In this document: piece by piece, positions 33,575-43,074 of the stretch
Layout of the letters: each line of letters opens with the position of its first letter
Numbering within the stretch: position 1 is the stretch's first letter
Assembly: GCA_944325155.1 (NCBI GenBank)
Contig: CALUYY010000005.1
Location: 62,001 to 126,000 of the forward strand
Length of the DNA: 64,000 bases
From: Candidatus Gastranaerophilales bacterium
GTDB lineage: Bacteria; Cyanobacteriota; Vampirovibrionia; Gastranaerophilales; Gastranaerophilaceae
Direction of reading: 5' to 3'
Notes under the pieces: model-generated
Seen by the model: the letters and a program-made list of their open reading frames with translations, nothing else
Database searches by the model: none
What the model was told of the DNA's origin: nothing
Made by a program: the position numbers and the translations under genes

Positions 33575-34507
33575 TTGACAAATTCAAAGCTAATAGAAGA
33601 AATAAAAGCGCTTAAAAAAGAAAAAAATGCGATAGTTCTTGCTCACTGTTATCAAAACGTTGAGATAGACGAAGTTGCGGACTTTGTCGGCGATTCTTTG
33701 GGTTTAAGCAAGCTTGCAAGCAAAACGGACGCCGATATTATAGTTTTTGCGGGCGTTTATTTTATGGCGGAAACCGCAAAAATTTTATCTCCCAATAAAA
33801 AAGTTCTTCTTCCCAATTTAAAATCGGGCTGCAATATGGCAGATATGATTGATTTAAGAATGGTAAAAGAATTTAAAGCAAAAAACCCGAATATCCCCCT
33901 TGTCTGCTATGTAAATTCAACGGCGGAAGTTAAGGCAGAATGCGATATTTGCTGTACAAGCGCAAATGCAATTGAGGTTGTAAAATCTCTGGGCGTAAAT
34001 AAAGTTCTTTTTGCTCCGGATTGTTATCTTGGAAGCTGGGTTCAATATAATCTTCCCGATGTCGAGATTATATCATACCCCGGATACTGTCCGACACATT
34101 TAAGAATAGCTCCCGATGACATTATAAAAATGAAAGAAAAATATAAAAATTCGGTTGCTCTTGTACATCCCGAGTGCAGAAGAGAAGTTGTCAAACTTGC
34201 CGATTTCACCGGCTCTACCACACAAATTTTTGATTATATCAAAAAAACCGATTTTGAAACTTATATAATCTGCACCGAAAAAGGCGTATATGACAGATTA
34301 AAAAGAGATTATAAAACCAAAAATTTTGTTCTTGTAAATGACAGAGTGGTCTGCCACAACATGAAACAAAACACACTTGAAGATATTTTAAATTCCCTGA
34401 AATATGAAAATTACGAAGTAAATGTTGATGAAAACATTGCAAAAAAAGCGCTTAATTCAATTGATAAAATGATATCCATTAAAGGCGGCAAAGTAAGCGT
34501 TAATTAA
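33575..34507 (+). CDS. nadA: Quinolinate synthase
   Basis: A 4Fe-4S enzyme of NAD synthesis. The start is TTG, supported by AGGGAG 7 bases upstream and by the N-terminal length. LAHCYQNVEIDEVADFVGDS is the active-site signature. Candidate cluster cysteines are in KSGCNMAD, CDICCTSANA and the C-terminal VCHNMKQNTL. Length 310 residues fits. nadB and nadC are not in the window. Confidence 0.94.
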   Translation: MTNSKLIEEIKALKKEKNAIVLAHCYQNVEIDEVADFVGDSLGLSKLASKTDADIIVFAGVYFMAETAKILSPNKKVLLPNLKSGCNMADMIDLRMVKEFKAKNPNIPLVCYVNSTAEVKAECDICCTSANAIEVVKSLGVNKVLFAPDCYLGSWVQYNLPDVEIISYPGYCPTHLRIAPDDIIKMKEKYKNSVALVHPECRREVVKLADFTGSTTQIFDYIKKTDFETYIICTEKGVYDRLKRDYKTKNFVLVNDRVVCHNMKQNTLEDILNSLKYENYEVNVDENIAKKALNSIDKMISIKGGKVSVN

Positions 34508-34517
34508 GGAAAAAGCT

Positions 34518-35045
34518 ATGGATGATGAAATTAAAAAAAATTCTGAAGATATGTATGCAGATACCGACTTTTCAGACGATGATTCCGATGAAGAATTAAA
34601 AAATGCCGAATTTATTGATATTACCCCGAAAAAAATAAAATTAAACGATACAAAAGATGAAAAACAGTCGATGTTTTATGATGAAAACGATAAACTTGTA
34701 GCGGAGCGCATTATTGAAAAAAAATCGGGTAAAGTTATTGAAATTAAATATAATTCATTGGGCAAAAAACAGCTTGTGATGGAAAAAGACAAAGATAAAC
34801 ATTTAAGAAAAACAATCGATTATTACGAAGGCGGCACGGTCCAGATGATAACCGATTTTGAAAAAGACGGCTCGTATAAATCCGTTGTTTTTAACGTCGA
34901 CGGCTCAAGACAGCAATATGTGGTAAAAAATAAAGACGGTACGGCGGATGCGATATATTATGATGCAGACGGCAAGGGTACAAACGTTTTAATAAAATTT
35001 GACGAAAATAAAAACGCAATCGAAAAAAGAATTTTAAAAGATTAG
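34518..35045 (+). CDS. Hypothetical protein with MORN-like repeats
   Basis: A 175-residue soluble protein. Residues 1-45 are very acidic (DTDFSDDDSDEELKNAEF). The rest is built from short beta repeats of about 20 residues, such as YYEGGTVQMITDFEKDGSYK, VFNVDGSRQQYVV and YYDADGKGTNVLI, similar to MORN-type or toxin-repeat-like sequences. It follows nadA by 10 bases and converges on the TPR gene. No function can be assigned. Confidence 0.7.
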   Translation: MDDEIKKNSEDMYADTDFSDDDSDEELKNAEFIDITPKKIKLNDTKDEKQSMFYDENDKLVAERIIEKKSGKVIEIKYNSLGKKQLVMEKDKDKHLRKTIDYYEGGTVQMITDFEKDGSYKSVVFNVDGSRQQYVVKNKDGTADAIYYDADGKGTNVLIKFDENKNAIEKRILKD

Positions 35046-35048
35046 TTT

Positions 35049-35684
35049 TTATAAATTTTCTTTATGCTTTTCAATATTTTCTTTTAAAAGTTTTTTTAAA
35101 TCTTTTGTAATTATTATATCGGGGTTTTCCGTTATAAAGTTATCAAGAAGCATATTTGCCTGTTCGACTCTTCCCTGTTTTTCAAGAATAATTGCGGCGG
35201 GAATTATGTTAAACGGGTTTTTATCGGTATTATTCAAGAAATAATTCTTTTTAAATTCCATCAGCCCTCTTAATTCATACGCTTTTACAAGGTTTTGATA
35301 ATATTCAAGCTTCATACAGTCTTTTAAAATTGCTTCTTCAAAAGAAATCTGCGCCATTATTGAAAAATCGTCCCACCCCTGAAGCGGAAGTCCGTTTTTA
35401 ATTTGAATTTCACCTAAAAGAAGATAAACTTTTCCCAAATTGTTAAAATAAGACCCTGTTGTTTGCGAATCGGGGTTAATTGCAATGGCAATCCTGTATT
35501 CTTTTATTGCGGCAAAATAATCTTTATCATGAAAATACATCGTGCCTAAATTATTGTGCCTTTGTGCGGCATTTTCGGCCTTTATCGTGCTTACGATTGA
35601 AGCCTGATGTAAATCCGCATTTGAGGACAGTTGAATGCCCAAAAATATTATAAATAAACTTAAAATCTTAAAGCGCAATTTCAA
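35049..35684 (-). CDS. Exported TPR-repeat protein
   Basis: I place the start at a TTG at 35684, which follows AAAGGA by 5 bases and gives a normal signal peptide (ILSLFIIFLGIQLSSNA); an in-frame TTG at 35705 lacks this. The ~210 residues contain two or three TPR motifs (RHNNLGTMYFHDKDYFAAIK, YFNNLGKVYLLLGEIQ). It overlaps the MBL-fold gene by 17 bases and is last in the flhB-to-TPR run. A periplasmic scaffold role is likely. Confidence 0.78.
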   Translation of the reverse strand: MKLRFKILSLFIIFLGIQLSSNADLHQASIVSTIKAENAAQRHNNLGTMYFHDKDYFAAIKEYRIAIAINPDSQTTGSYFNNLGKVYLLLGEIQIKNGLPLQGWDDFSIMAQISFEEAILKDCMKLEYYQNLVKAYELRGLMEFKKNYFLNNTDKNPFNIIPAAIILEKQGRVEQANMLLDNFITENPDIIITKDLKKLLKENIEKHKENL

Positions 35685-36594
35685 GGTTTTCCTTTGAAAA
35701 ATCAAAATCGACCGTCATATTCTGGAAATCTTTATCCAGCATATCAAGAATATTATCATCATAATTCGGGTCATAATGGAAGAAGTATAATTTTTTTGCT
35801 TTGGCAAGTTTTGCCGTTTCAATTGCCATATTAAAGGTTGAATGCCCGTAGCCTTGTCTTGGCATAACGGGGGAAATATAATCCTGATGTGTATATTGTG
35901 CGTCATGAATTAAAACATCACATCCGTATGCAAATTCAATAAATTTTTTATCGGATCCGACGTAGCATTCTTTATCCGTTGCATATACAAGCGTTTTATC
36001 CCCGTAGCTTATTTTTATGCAAAGACATCCGTTTTTGGGGTGTGCCGTTGTTTTATATGCACTTATTATAATGTCTTCTTCCTCTTTCTTATAGTTATTG
36101 AATTCCGAAGAATTGACAAGAATATGTTCATTATTTTCTTTTATGACCAAAATGTTTCTCTGACTGAAAGAATGTATGTTTAAAGTTCCCTGTATTTCTT
36201 CAAGGCTGACGGGAAATCCTTTGTCAAACAAAAGAAGCGATAATGTATCTTTTAATTTGTCCTTATTTGTATCGGGACCGTATATTTCAAGATTTGTTGT
36301 TTTAATAAATGCGGGTGAAAAGAAAGGAAGCCCCTGAATGTGGTCTTGGTGAATGTGGCTTAAAATAACGGTTGCATTAATAGGTTCTCTTTCATCCGTT
36401 GAATTACCCGATAAAATATGTTCTCTTGTAAGGTTTTCTCCAAGTTCGATTATTCCCGTTCCGGCATCTAAAATTATAAGTCTGTTCCTTACGTTTACTT
36501 CAACGCAGGCGGTATTTCCGCCGTATTTCAGGTGGGTTGCTTTCGGTGTCGGATATGACCCTCTTATGCCTCTGAATTTTACCCTAAATTCCAA
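35668..36594 (-). CDS. Metallo-beta-lactamase-fold hydrolase
   Basis: A 308-residue metal hydrolase. The N-terminus VKFRGIRGSYPTP, GGNTACVEV, DAGTGI is typical of the RNase Z-like/phosphorylsulfatase type, with the metal ligands in SHIHQDHIQG, AHP, ATDKECY (third site Asp) and a late FFHYDP His. No signal peptide. The substrate is unknown, possibly a phosphodiester. It lies 8 bases after the phosphoesterase gene. Confidence 0.88.
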   Translation of the reverse strand: MEFRVKFRGIRGSYPTPKATHLKYGGNTACVEVNVRNRLIILDAGTGIIELGENLTREHILSGNSTDEREPINATVILSHIHQDHIQGLPFFSPAFIKTTNLEIYGPDTNKDKLKDTLSLLLFDKGFPVSLEEIQGTLNIHSFSQRNILVIKENNEHILVNSSEFNNYKKEEEDIIISAYKTTAHPKNGCLCIKISYGDKTLVYATDKECYVGSDKKFIEFAYGCDVLIHDAQYTHQDYISPVMPRQGYGHSTFNMAIETAKLAKAKKLYFFHYDPNYDDNILDMLDKDFQNMTVDFDFSKENLEIAL

Positions 36595-36602
36595 GTTTGT
36601 TT

Positions 36603-37772
36603 TTATCCTTCAATGTTTTCCTGTTGTTCTTTTTCAAGTTTTTGCTGCTTTTTTAAGGCCTTCTTCGCTTCTTTTTCGGCTCTTTTTCTTTCTTTTTCAG
36701 CTTTCTTTTGAGCTTTTTTCTGCTGTTTAATTGCCTGTTTTTCTTCTTTTGTGGGCTTAATTTTTGGAACGTACCCTTTTCTTATCATGATTTCATTATT
36801 TCTGTCAGACGCCTTCCCCTGAAAGGCAACGGAAGCAATTAAACCCTGTTTGCTTATTTCCTGTATCTCTTTTAAATTTGTTTCAAACATCCTGAACTGA
36901 AAAATAACTCTGTCGTTATAATTTGTAATGTTTACAACCCTGAAAGCGTTGGGGTATGTAACCAAAGAAGGTGAAGCAACATGGATTACGTTTCCCTTTC
37001 TTATTATTCTTGCCGTATGGTAGTGTCCCGCAAAAATTGCAATCGGAACTTTTTCATATTTTTGTAAAACTTCCAAATAGCTTTCGGGGTTAATCATCCT
37101 GTGATGTTCGCTTTTAATCGGCTCAATAACCGGATGGTGCTGGAATATGATAATAATTTTATCCTGATTGGCGCTTATTTCGTTATCAAGAAAATTCAAT
37201 TGTTCTTCGGATATATAACCGTTAGATGTAGTTCTTTCATTTATCGTGGTATCAAGAACAATTACCCTGTAATCTTTATTGGGTGAAAACGCAAAATATG
37301 CGCTTCCAAACTGCTGATAAGGATTGCTTCTTGTAATAATATCAATTACCGTATTTTTATCAAGAAGCGATTTTATAACATTTCCGTTTTCATCCGTTAA
37401 TTCGCTTAATTCGGCGTCCGCAAAGGCGCTGTCGTGGTTGCCGAAAACAAGCAGCGAGGGGTGGTTTAATTTTGACAGTGTCGTAAAAAATTCTCTATAT
37501 AAAGCTCCTGTCGGCTCATCCACCATATCGCCCGTAAATACTACAAAATCAAGCCCTTTTATTTTATTTAAGGTTTGCACCGTATCTTTAAAAAGCTCTT
37601 TTGAATGCGATAAAACTTTATATGCCGTATCCTGTCCGTCAGAGATATGAACATCGGTTACCTGTGCGAACTTTAATTCCATATCGTTGAAAGAAAAGTC
37701 CGCTCTTGCCGAATTTATACTAAAAAGAGCAACAATCAAAAATAAAAAGGTTTTTAAAAATTTATTTTTCAT
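36603..37772 (-). CDS. Exported calcineurin-like metallophosphoesterase
   Basis: A 389-residue protein with a signal peptide (LFLIVALFSINSARA). All five metal motifs are visible: DVHISD, FTGDMVDE, FGNHD, FQHHP and AGHYHTA. The last ~60 residues are an extreme Lys/Glu/Ala coiled tail that could bind an acidic partner or the envelope. Three bases separate it from malQ. The substrate is not evident. Confidence 0.88.
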   Translation of the reverse strand: MKNKFLKTFLFLIVALFSINSARADFSFNDMELKFAQVTDVHISDGQDTAYKVLSHSKELFKDTVQTLNKIKGLDFVVFTGDMVDEPTGALYREFFTTLSKLNHPSLLVFGNHDSAFADAELSELTDENGNVIKSLLDKNTVIDIITRSNPYQQFGSAYFAFSPNKDYRVIVLDTTINERTTSNGYISEEQLNFLDNEISANQDKIIIIFQHHPVIEPIKSEHHRMINPESYLEVLQKYEKVPIAIFAGHYHTARIIRKGNVIHVASPSLVTYPNAFRVVNITNYNDRVIFQFRMFETNLKEIQEISKQGLIASVAFQGKASDRNNEIMIRKGYVPKIKPTKEEKQAIKQQKKAQKKAEKERKRAEKEAKKALKKQQKLEKEQQENIEG

Positions 37773-37775
37773 CTC

Positions 37776-39665
37776 TTATGCCAATTGTTCAAGTTTGTCT
37801 AAAAGTTCTTTATGCTCATTTGCAAATGCTCTTCCCCTTGCTTTAATTGCATAGCTTAAAGCCAAAGGCAGATTGAGCGCTTCAAACGATTCAAGATTTC
37901 TGTAATATAATTCTTCAAAATTATCGGGTATTCTAAGCGACCAGTTTTGATCACCCGAGGTCCCGGGGACATTATACGTTTCTTGAATACCGAAAAAGTC
38001 CGTAAAGAAAATTTGTATATTTTGTGCTTTTGATGCAAAAATTTCGACCAGTTTTGAAAAAGCAAGGAATTTATCATCCGTATACAATTTATGCCTTATC
38101 ATATCCTGTCCGTCAAATTCGCTGTATAAATCCGCCATTAAATTATTAACATGCGGCGTGTCGGCTTCCGTGTTAATCATATCTTTTGCCCAGAGTCTTA
38201 TCGGACGGTTATCATGGGTGCCTGTCATTGTCCAGGAATTTTCGACAATGTTTTTACATCTGTAAGGGTGGTTTTCTTCCGTAGGGATTACAAACTGTAC
38301 AAGTTTCATTCCCGCAAGCTGATATTTTTCCATAACCTTGACAACCGGATATGTAAGTGTTCCTAAATCTTCCGCAACGATTGCACTTTTATCAAGCCCT
38401 GCTTCAATTGCACTTTGAATAACGATTTTTTCAATCATTCTTCCGTAAAGTTTAATTTGCTCATCCGTTAATTGTTTAACCCAGTTTTCTTCATCGGGTT
38501 TGTATTCGGGGTTTGTATCATCAATTGAAATTATTGAATATTTGCTTAATTCGGGATGATTCGGAGATGAATATAATCTTCCCGCACCTTCGGACACTTT
38601 CGGTTTACACCCTTTTTTATAAACCCAGGGGTCGATTAAACCTACGGTGTGATCTATTCTGACGCCGCCGGGGTTTTCTTTAAACATTTTTAAATATAAT
38701 TTTTTCATCAGCTCTCCGCCTTTTCCCAAAGAGCCGTCTTTATTAAAGAGTTTCTCCGGATCCATCACGTTAAAATCCCAGGCCTGTCCGTCTTTTGAGA
38801 AATAATCGGGCGGACATCCCAATGACCAGCCTTCTAAAAATAAAGACTGATAAGCCCAGCAGTCTCTGTCTGAAAAAGCAACCTGTCTGTCCGCTATCAT
38901 TTTTATATTGTGTTTTTTTGCAAATTCTCTTGTTTCATCCGATTGTTTTGAGATGATAAATTGAATTAATTTATATTTTTCAATTACATTTTTATATTTT
39001 TTTGAAATTTCTTCTATTCTTTTTTCAGCCTCTTTTTTATCGGCTTTATACAATAAATTTTTATCAAGCTCGTTTTTCCACTTCGGCCAGTATTCTCCGC
39101 CGTTTTCAATGGATAAAGCTTCGTATAGTGCGTCATTATCAAGGAAGAAGGCGTTTTCTTTTTTAAATTTATCAAATTCTTCGTTTAATTTTTTATCGTT
39201 TAATTTAACAAAATTATGATAAATTTCATCACCCGCCATATCATACATTTTGACCGCATATTCGTATGCAGCTCTGTTTGTGCCTTTTTTGGGGTTATTT
39301 TCAACGATTGTGTCAAATGTTTTTTTGGATAATAAATTGTGCCATTTTGTTTCCGTCAGGCTCTCAAGATCCATAAACAGGGGATTTTGGGAAAATACCG
39401 TTCCCGTATAAGGGGAAGCATCCGATGTTTTTGTTTTTCCGTTAGGACCCAATTGAATAACGTTGAACATATCTCCCAAAAAGCCGATTAAATCTTTTGC
39501 GGCATTTGAATTATATGTCCCGAAACCCGTATCTTCACCCTCTCTTGAAGGAAAACTCACGCCGTGGCAAATAAGCGCCATATGTTTTTTTCCTAAAACT
39601 TTAAGTGCGTCCGATACGGTTTTTTTGTATTCTTTTGTTATTTTTTGTACTTCCTGAGCCTGCAT
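37776..39665 (-). CDS. malQ: 4-alpha-glucanotransferase
   Basis: A 629-residue GH77 amylomaltase that disproportionates maltodextrins in the cytoplasm. GVRIDHTVGLIDPW holds the nucleophile Asp, AIVAEDLGT the acid/base Glu and MTGTHDNRPI the third Asp. An insert around residues 150-260 makes it slightly longer than the Thermus-type enzyme. It works with the GH13 enzyme on glycogen or maltodextrin, feeding Pgi. Confidence 0.93.
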   Translation of the reverse strand: MQAQEVQKITKEYKKTVSDALKVLGKKHMALICHGVSFPSREGEDTGFGTYNSNAAKDLIGFLGDMFNVIQLGPNGKTKTSDASPYTGTVFSQNPLFMDLESLTETKWHNLLSKKTFDTIVENNPKKGTNRAAYEYAVKMYDMAGDEIYHNFVKLNDKKLNEEFDKFKKENAFFLDNDALYEALSIENGGEYWPKWKNELDKNLLYKADKKEAEKRIEEISKKYKNVIEKYKLIQFIISKQSDETREFAKKHNIKMIADRQVAFSDRDCWAYQSLFLEGWSLGCPPDYFSKDGQAWDFNVMDPEKLFNKDGSLGKGGELMKKLYLKMFKENPGGVRIDHTVGLIDPWVYKKGCKPKVSEGAGRLYSSPNHPELSKYSIISIDDTNPEYKPDEENWVKQLTDEQIKLYGRMIEKIVIQSAIEAGLDKSAIVAEDLGTLTYPVVKVMEKYQLAGMKLVQFVIPTEENHPYRCKNIVENSWTMTGTHDNRPIRLWAKDMINTEADTPHVNNLMADLYSEFDGQDMIRHKLYTDDKFLAFSKLVEIFASKAQNIQIFFTDFFGIQETYNVPGTSGDQNWSLRIPDNFEELYYRNLESFEALNLPLALSYAIKARGRAFANEHKELLDKLEQLA

Positions 39666-39700
39666 TTATTTGTTATCCTTCCTAAAAACAAGTTATATCT

Positions 39701-40381
39701 TTAATAAGAAAGTCCTCTTTTTTCAAGATATTCTCTTACGGTGTTTAATGAAGATTGGACTATTCTTGTTATTCTTGAGCTTGAAAGCCCGACCATCTGA
39801 GCGATTTGTTTAACCTGCATATTTCTGTAAAATCTGTATTCAACAATGGTTCTGTCTTTTTGCGGCAATTTTGCGATTGCTTCTCTTATAATTCTTCCCA
39901 GTTCCGAAATTTCAGCAGTTTCATCGGGTGTTGCATGGTTATCTTTAATGAAATCAAACGGCGAATCGTTATCGGATGAGGCAGAAGCTATTGAATCAAT
40001 GGATAAGATTGTTTCATAAATTGCCTCCCTTACTTTTGTCGGGGAAACATCAAGGCTTGAAACGGCTTCGTTTTGAACGGATTCATTATCATCGTATTCA
40101 TCCGTGTCATCTTTTTTATGCTTTAAGGTGTACCATTTGTATCTGTTTCTAAGTTCGTTTCTTATTGCCCATCTGACGGCTGTTGCAATATATGAGGAAT
40201 TATATTTTTCCAATTGTTCATCCGTTTTATTTTTAATCAGAGCCTGGACGGCAATAATACCTATGGAGACAAGTTCTTCGCATTCTACCATGTGCGAAGG
40301 AATTCTCCTGTACTCCACTTTTGCTACCTTTTGGATAATATCAATGTAATCTTTTAGTCTTGATTGAGCCGTCATAATCAT
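39701..40381 (-). CDS. FliA-like sigma-70 family factor
   Basis: A 226-residue alternative sigma factor. Region 2 (ELVSIGIIAVQALI, AVRWAIRNELRNRYKW) and region 4 (LPQKDRTIVEYRFYRNMQVK, GLSSSRITRIVQSSLNTVRE) are present and region 1.1 is absent, as in FliA. Region 3 is replaced by an acidic linker (DDTDEYDDNES). Its place after flhB and a sigma-28-like site before the rod genes support a flagellar role, but the group cannot be fixed. Two ATGs two codons apart are possible starts and neither has a clear ribosome binding site. Confidence 0.82.
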   Translation of the reverse strand: MIMTAQSRLKDYIDIIQKVAKVEYRRIPSHMVECEELVSIGIIAVQALIKNKTDEQLEKYNSSYIATAVRWAIRNELRNRYKWYTLKHKKDDTDEYDDNESVQNEAVSSLDVSPTKVREAIYETILSIDSIASASSDNDSPFDFIKDNHATPDETAEISELGRIIREAIAKLPQKDRTIVEYRFYRNMQVKQIAQMVGLSSSRITRIVQSSLNTVREYLEKRGLSY

Positions 40382-40464
40382 CAGAGTTTAAAAATGCCAC
40401 ATTTTAAGTCAATTTTACAATCTTTTATGCTTATTTGCAAATAGAACCGATTATTTATATTAGT

Positions 40465-41640
40465 TTAAGAATTTTCTTCTTTTTTACCATCGTTTTCTTT
40501 TTGTTCTTTTTTACCGTAATATTTTTCATCATTTGCCCGTTGAATTTTTTTCATTTCTTCAATTTTGGCTTTTATCTGTTCCTGTTTTTGTTTTTTGGTG
40601 TTATAAACAAAAATTAAAATCTCTGCCACCGCTTTATATAAATCGGGCGGAATTTGCCTGTTAACGTCAACAAGGCGGTATAGTGCACGTGCAACCGGCG
40701 GATTTTCAATAACTGGAACATCATGCTTTATTGCAATTTCTTTAATTTCTTTTGCAAACAATTCCGCCCCCTTTGCAACAAGCATCGGTGAATCCATTGT
40801 TTCCGCATCATATTTAAGTGCACATGCCACATGTATCGGGTTTGTAACAACAAAATCTGCATCGGGAACTGCATCTTGCATTGCTTTTCTTAACAGCTGC
40901 TGCCTTTTTTGCCTCAATGCCGCTTTAACGTGGGGGTCGCCTTCAGAGTTTTTGTATTCGTCTTTCACCTCTTTAAAAGACATTTTTTGATCCTGCATAA
41001 ATTTCCACTTTGTAACGCCGTAATCCATTGCGGCAATAATTAAAAACGCAATTCCCGCTTTAAGGACAAAATCTACGATTAATTTACCGAAGGTATATAA
41101 TGTTGCAAACTGGTTTTCAACAACCGCAAGCCCTAAAATTGCGGGAAAATGCTCCATATAAACCATCCAGCCGATAATACCCAGAATTACAACTTTTGCA
41201 ATGTTTTTAACAAGTTCAAACAGGGTTTTTGGGTTCATTAAATTTTTAAAATATTTTGTGGGATTTAATTTATCGGGCTTTGGAATCAGGGGGGTAATCG
41301 TAAATAAAGGCCCAACCTGAATTAAATCACCGATAATTGAAACCAGTGCCGCAAGACAGATAATCGGAAGAATGATTAAAATAGTGGGAATTAAAGTTAC
41401 GGACATTAAATATCTTATGCCTATTTCATCAAAATTGGCGTTTGGTATCTGTTCGTATAAATTTGAAAATAACCCCGCAATCTGCGTCCATATAAAAGGA
41501 CCAAGCGAATAAATAATCAAAAACATAACAATTAATGAAATTGCGGTTGAAAAATCTTTTGATTTTACTACCTGACCTTCTTTTCGCGCTTTTCTCAGTT
41601 TTTGCTGGGAAGCTTCAAACTGTTTGTCTTCATCACCCAT
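40465..41640 (-). CDS. flhB: Flagellar type III export protein FlhB
   Basis: A 391-residue export-gate protein. Residues ~1-215 hold four membrane helices preceded by KLRKARKEGQVVKSKDFS; the cytoplasmic FlhBc follows. The autocleavage motif is N267-P268-I269-H270, so the usual Thr is Ile while the scissile N-P is kept. The tail (~360-391) is Lys/Glu-rich. FlhB switches secretion from rod/hook to filament subunits. flhA and fliPQR are not in the window. Confidence 0.95.
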   Translation of the reverse strand: MGDEDKQFEASQQKLRKARKEGQVVKSKDFSTAISLIVMFLIIYSLGPFIWTQIAGLFSNLYEQIPNANFDEIGIRYLMSVTLIPTILIILPIICLAALVSIIGDLIQVGPLFTITPLIPKPDKLNPTKYFKNLMNPKTLFELVKNIAKVVILGIIGWMVYMEHFPAILGLAVVENQFATLYTFGKLIVDFVLKAGIAFLIIAAMDYGVTKWKFMQDQKMSFKEVKDEYKNSEGDPHVKAALRQKRQQLLRKAMQDAVPDADFVVTNPIHVACALKYDAETMDSPMLVAKGAELFAKEIKEIAIKHDVPVIENPPVARALYRLVDVNRQIPPDLYKAVAEILIFVYNTKKQKQEQIKAKIEEMKKIQRANDEKYYGKKEQKENDGKKEENS

Positions 41641-41647
41641 GGTTATA

Positions 41648-41676
41648 ATTATAACGTGAACTTTTTAAATTCAAAA
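41648..41676 (-). promoter_or_regulatory. flhB promoter, almost leaderless
   Basis: On the minus strand TTTTGA, 17 bases and TATAAT end 8 bases before the flhB ATG at 41640, predicting a transcript with almost no 5' leader. No ribosome binding site is visible, consistent with that. Confidence 0.4.
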
Positions 41677-41746
41677 TCATGGGGCAAAAAGTTTGTGTTA
41701 AAATACGATTTGAAAGTGAGTCAATTAATTTGAGAGGAAAATTATT

Positions 41747-42988
41747 ATGATGACAACAACAAAACAAAATCTGGAAGTAAAATTAAATTCCGAAGTTGAT
41801 TTTCAAAGCTATCAAACCCTTGCAAAAGAAGCGGTTGAAGATATTAAATCCCGTGCGGGCAAAAAAGGACAGTTTTTAAACTGGATTGATTTTCTTCCCA
41901 ATAACCAGATAAATAATATAAATACTCTTTATTCTTTATATGAAAAAGCAAAAAATTCGGGGTTGAACGAGCTTGCAATTTTAGGTATCGGCGGTTCAAG
42001 ACACACGACCGAATCAATTGTTAAAATATTCGGCGTTGATAAAAATATTCATTTTTATTCATCGGTTGATCCGATAAGTTTTGAAAGATTTGCAAAAAAT
42101 CTTAATTTGGATAAAACTTTATTTCTCGTTGTTTCAAAATCGGGCGGAACGCTTGAAACTACAACCGCATACAATGCGGCAAGAAAATTAATGCAAAATT
42201 ATTTAAATAAAGAAGATGTTTCAGACAGATTTTTTGCAATGACGGACGCTTCAAGCGAAAAAAGCGCATTAAGACGCCTTGTTGATAAAGGTGAATTATC
42301 GGCTTCGGGATTTGTCCATGATGATGTCGGCGGAAGATTTTCGATTTTTGATGATGCCACGATTTTCACTCTTTTCTTTGCGGGCTTTTCAAAAGAAAAA
42401 GTTCTTGAACTTCTTAAAGCTTCATTGAATGCTCAAAAAGTTTATCTGAATGACGATATTAATTTAAACCCCGCTTTAAAACTTGCCGCATTTAACGTTC
42501 AATCCAAATTGTCCGGCAAAAACAAACATTTTGTTGAATATTTCGGCGATGCATTTATGGGAACGACATTATGGGAAAAACAATTAAAAAATGAATCTTT
42601 AAAATCAAGAATTTCAACCGATACTAACGTGGGCCCCGGGTATCTTCACTATAATGCGGAAGCCGACTTGGATTTTGAAAATAAAGATTCATTCTTTACT
42701 TTCGTATACGTAAAAACAACCGATAAAACAACAAATGCGGTATTATCGGGTGTTATAAGCGCATATTCAAAAATGCACCCGGTATCTGTTATTGAAATAG
42801 AAGATATAGACCCTCTTTCAATTGCCCAATTTATTGAATTGAAACATTTTGAAACGCTGTATACGGGCAATATGCTCCGTCGCAAACTCGGCATTATGAC
42901 CCCCGAAAACGAAGCGCTTCAGGAAGTTTTGCAGCCTAACGTTGAAATTTATAAAAAAGAAGTTAAAAAAGCTTTGGCCGAAATGTAA
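41747..42988 (+). CDS. pgi: Glucose-6-phosphate isomerase
   Basis: A 413-residue enzyme of glycolysis. GIGGSRHTTESIVKIFG is the phosphate site, VVSKSGGTLETTTAYN the sugar site, and the C-terminus ELKHFETLYTGNMLRRKLGI holds the ring-opening region. It is shorter than the ~550-residue enteric enzyme but close to compact bacterial forms. GAGAGGAAA precedes the ATG pair. A strong terminator follows. Confidence 0.9.
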   Translation: MMTTTKQNLEVKLNSEVDFQSYQTLAKEAVEDIKSRAGKKGQFLNWIDFLPNNQINNINTLYSLYEKAKNSGLNELAILGIGGSRHTTESIVKIFGVDKNIHFYSSVDPISFERFAKNLNLDKTLFLVVSKSGGTLETTTAYNAARKLMQNYLNKEDVSDRFFAMTDASSEKSALRRLVDKGELSASGFVHDDVGGRFSIFDDATIFTLFFAGFSKEKVLELLKASLNAQKVYLNDDINLNPALKLAAFNVQSKLSGKNKHFVEYFGDAFMGTTLWEKQLKNESLKSRISTDTNVGPGYLHYNAEADLDFENKDSFFTFVYVKTTDKTTNAVLSGVISAYSKMHPVSVIEIEDIDPLSIAQFIELKHFETLYTGNMLRRKLGIMTPENEALQEVLQPNVEIYKKEVKKALAEM

Positions 42989-42998
42989 TAATTAAAAT

Positions 42999-43039
42999 AA
43001 AAAAGCAGCTTTTTAATTTTTTAAGAAGCTGCTTTTGTT
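42999..43039 (+). terminator. pgi terminator
   Basis: AAAAGCAGCTT/AAGCTGCTTTT stem with an AT-rich loop and T-rich tail between pgi and glyS. Confidence 0.8.
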
Positions 43040-43074
43040 TTGCAATTTTTTTGTTATGTAATAGAATAAAGGTT

